The notes under the pieces are model-generated. The model had not been told where the DNA came from. It saw only the letters and a program-made list of their open reading frames with translations, and ran no database searches. 61,605 nt of DNA from Mnemiopsis leidyi (Eukaryota; Ctenophora; Tentaculata; Lobata; Bolinopsidae), in NCBI GenBank assembly GCA_000226015.1, contig JH154832.1, positions 79,012 through 140,616 of the forward strand. Reading direction: 5' to 3'. How positions within the stretch are numbered: position 1 is the first letter of the stretch; each line of letters starts with the position of its first letter. Shown piece by piece: positions 60,301 through 61,605 of the stretch. The position numbers and the translations under genes are program-made.

Positions 60301-61605
60301 AGATTGTATGATGTATAGCCAGTGCAGCAGTAGCCGTGGTTCAAGTTCAGCAGCTGTGACTCAAGCACTAACATTTTAACACGGCCATGCTTTGCATATT
60401 TCCATTCAACTTTGAACTTACTTACCGGGCGTGACGCTAAAAGTTTTATACGATTACGAACACAGTATAATAGTATTAACTTTATTTCTGGTCCAATTCA
60501 GCGTCCCAGATGCAACGTACGCCATTTTTTATGACGTGAAAGATCAAAAGTCTAAATCTATTAACATTAAGTAATACTATAGTTTTTTCTAATTACCCGA
60601 CTTTATGTTCAGTCAAGCTTAAAGTTCTTTTTGGTTGACGAATACATAGTGTTAAACCACTTCGAGGCGGCTTTCAATTTAATACCTTTCCGGGGTTATA
60701 ACGGACGTGACTTAAATTAGAAAAACCTTCCGAGACGAAAATGATAGTACGAGTTTAAATCAAGGTAGACATATTTATTGACTCTTCTTGTTATACGTTT
60801 CAGCTTAATGAAAGAAAACAAAGTTATGTTTTATTGGTTGGATATTTGTTGCTAACCTAATCTGTCTTATTATGATTCGAGTCCTAAGGAAAAGTGCTGT
60901 TCAGTCGCGTAAAATCATTAGTATAGACAAGGTAGACCGGGTATTTACATAACGCATGGACTAAAATTGCAACGAGTAAACAAGGTTCAAGTCGTGAAAT
61001 TACATGCCATCATAGCTTTACCTGCAAGACCAAACTGAACAAGACTTGCGGCCGCTTTCATTGTGTCAGGCGACCGCTGAATTTCCCGTGTCATGCCATC
61101 GCTTATTGTTATTACAATTCACGGAATGAGGAATAAAAATACGCAACAGGCAACTCGCATTTCGCAAACCACTAACCAGACGTCATTTCGGTCAATATCA
61201 TTGTTCTGCACGTGTTAAACGCGCGAATTAATGCAGCCGTTCGATGCAAGATTTGAAAACTGCACGCTGCACGCGCAAAGTTTGAACACATAATAGCGCG
61301 TTTCTTTCATTGTTTGTTTCAAATATCTTGGGTCTGCATAACGTCGCCATTATTGTATTGTATATGCGACCTTTATTCGTACAACGTTCATGTGTTTTTA
61401 CAAACGGTGTGGATAAGTCGTTAATTAAAATTGTCCGGCTGAACGTTTAAAATCGTGTTACATTCATCTTTCAATCTAGGTAATCTGTCATTCAAGACAA
61501 ATTACTCAATAAAACTTTAGTTTAAAAGAATTTTGATCGTATCCCTTGATTGATGGTACATCTTGTTGCGATTTTTGCATGATTAGAACAAATAATTGAG
61601 GCAAT
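57354..61605. other. 5' flank of zinc transporter C and unassigned DNA to the window end
   Basis: 4.2 kb with no recognised gene. Contains a short (CA)n run near 58520 and otherwise unique-looking AT-rich sequence. The promoter and first non-coding exon of gene C should lie in the first part, but no TATA or clear donor could be fixed. Confidence 0.45.

Overview
This window is nuclear DNA from a multicellular animal, probably an early-branching invertebrate such as a cnidarian, ctenophore or similar; the sequence does not fix the phylum. The reasons are many short introns with GT-AG ends, animal gene families (FANCI, a VIT/VWA protein, SLC39 zinc transporters), a tRNA-derived SINE, PIF/Harbinger DNA transposon genes and non-LTR/Penelope-like relics in an AT-rich background. 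Two assembly gaps are present (143 N at 13473 and 10 N at 46771).

Layout. 1-5.8 kb: no host gene recognised; tandem and dispersed repeats with decayed ORFs. 5842-11641 (+): the C-terminal two thirds of FANCI, about 22 exons, with the monoubiquitination lysine region, an SQ cluster and a basic C-terminal tail; its N-terminal exons were not found. 12.2-13.5 kb: a nest of short palindromes, hairpins and tiny MITE-like insertions, ending in a gap. 13.98-16.4 kb: a PIF/Harbinger element with a divergently transcribed transposase (-) and Myb/SANT-like protein (+) around a TATA-containing intergenic region. 16.6-18.1 kb: GC-rich repeats and retroelement/SINE pieces. 18308-19171 (+): a possible small three-exon gene (66 aa). 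20559-29195 (+): a complete 20-exon gene for a 902-aa VIT + von Willebrand A protein (VWA5A-like); one intron holds a reversed glycosyltransferase-31 pseudogene and another a decayed retroelement-like ORF.

30.8-57.4 kb (-): three tandem ZIP zinc transporter genes of the SLC39A1/2/3 group, here called A (30819-35282, 460 aa), B (40717-43260, 327 aa) and C (54082-57338, 329 aa). All three could be read exon by exon with consistent phase. B and C are close in sequence and exon plan; A is more diverged, with a signal peptide, an acidic N-terminal domain and a longer cytosolic loop. The array suggests local duplication of plasma-membrane or endosomal zinc importers.

Between B and C lies a mobile-element-rich stretch: a Penelope-like fragment, a tRNA-SINE, a LINE 3' fragment, an approximately 2.1-kb foldback-type element with long inverted repeats built of TGCCCCA-type minisatellite, a palindromic AAGGCC cluster and a polypurine tract. 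From 57.4 kb to the end nothing coding is recognised.
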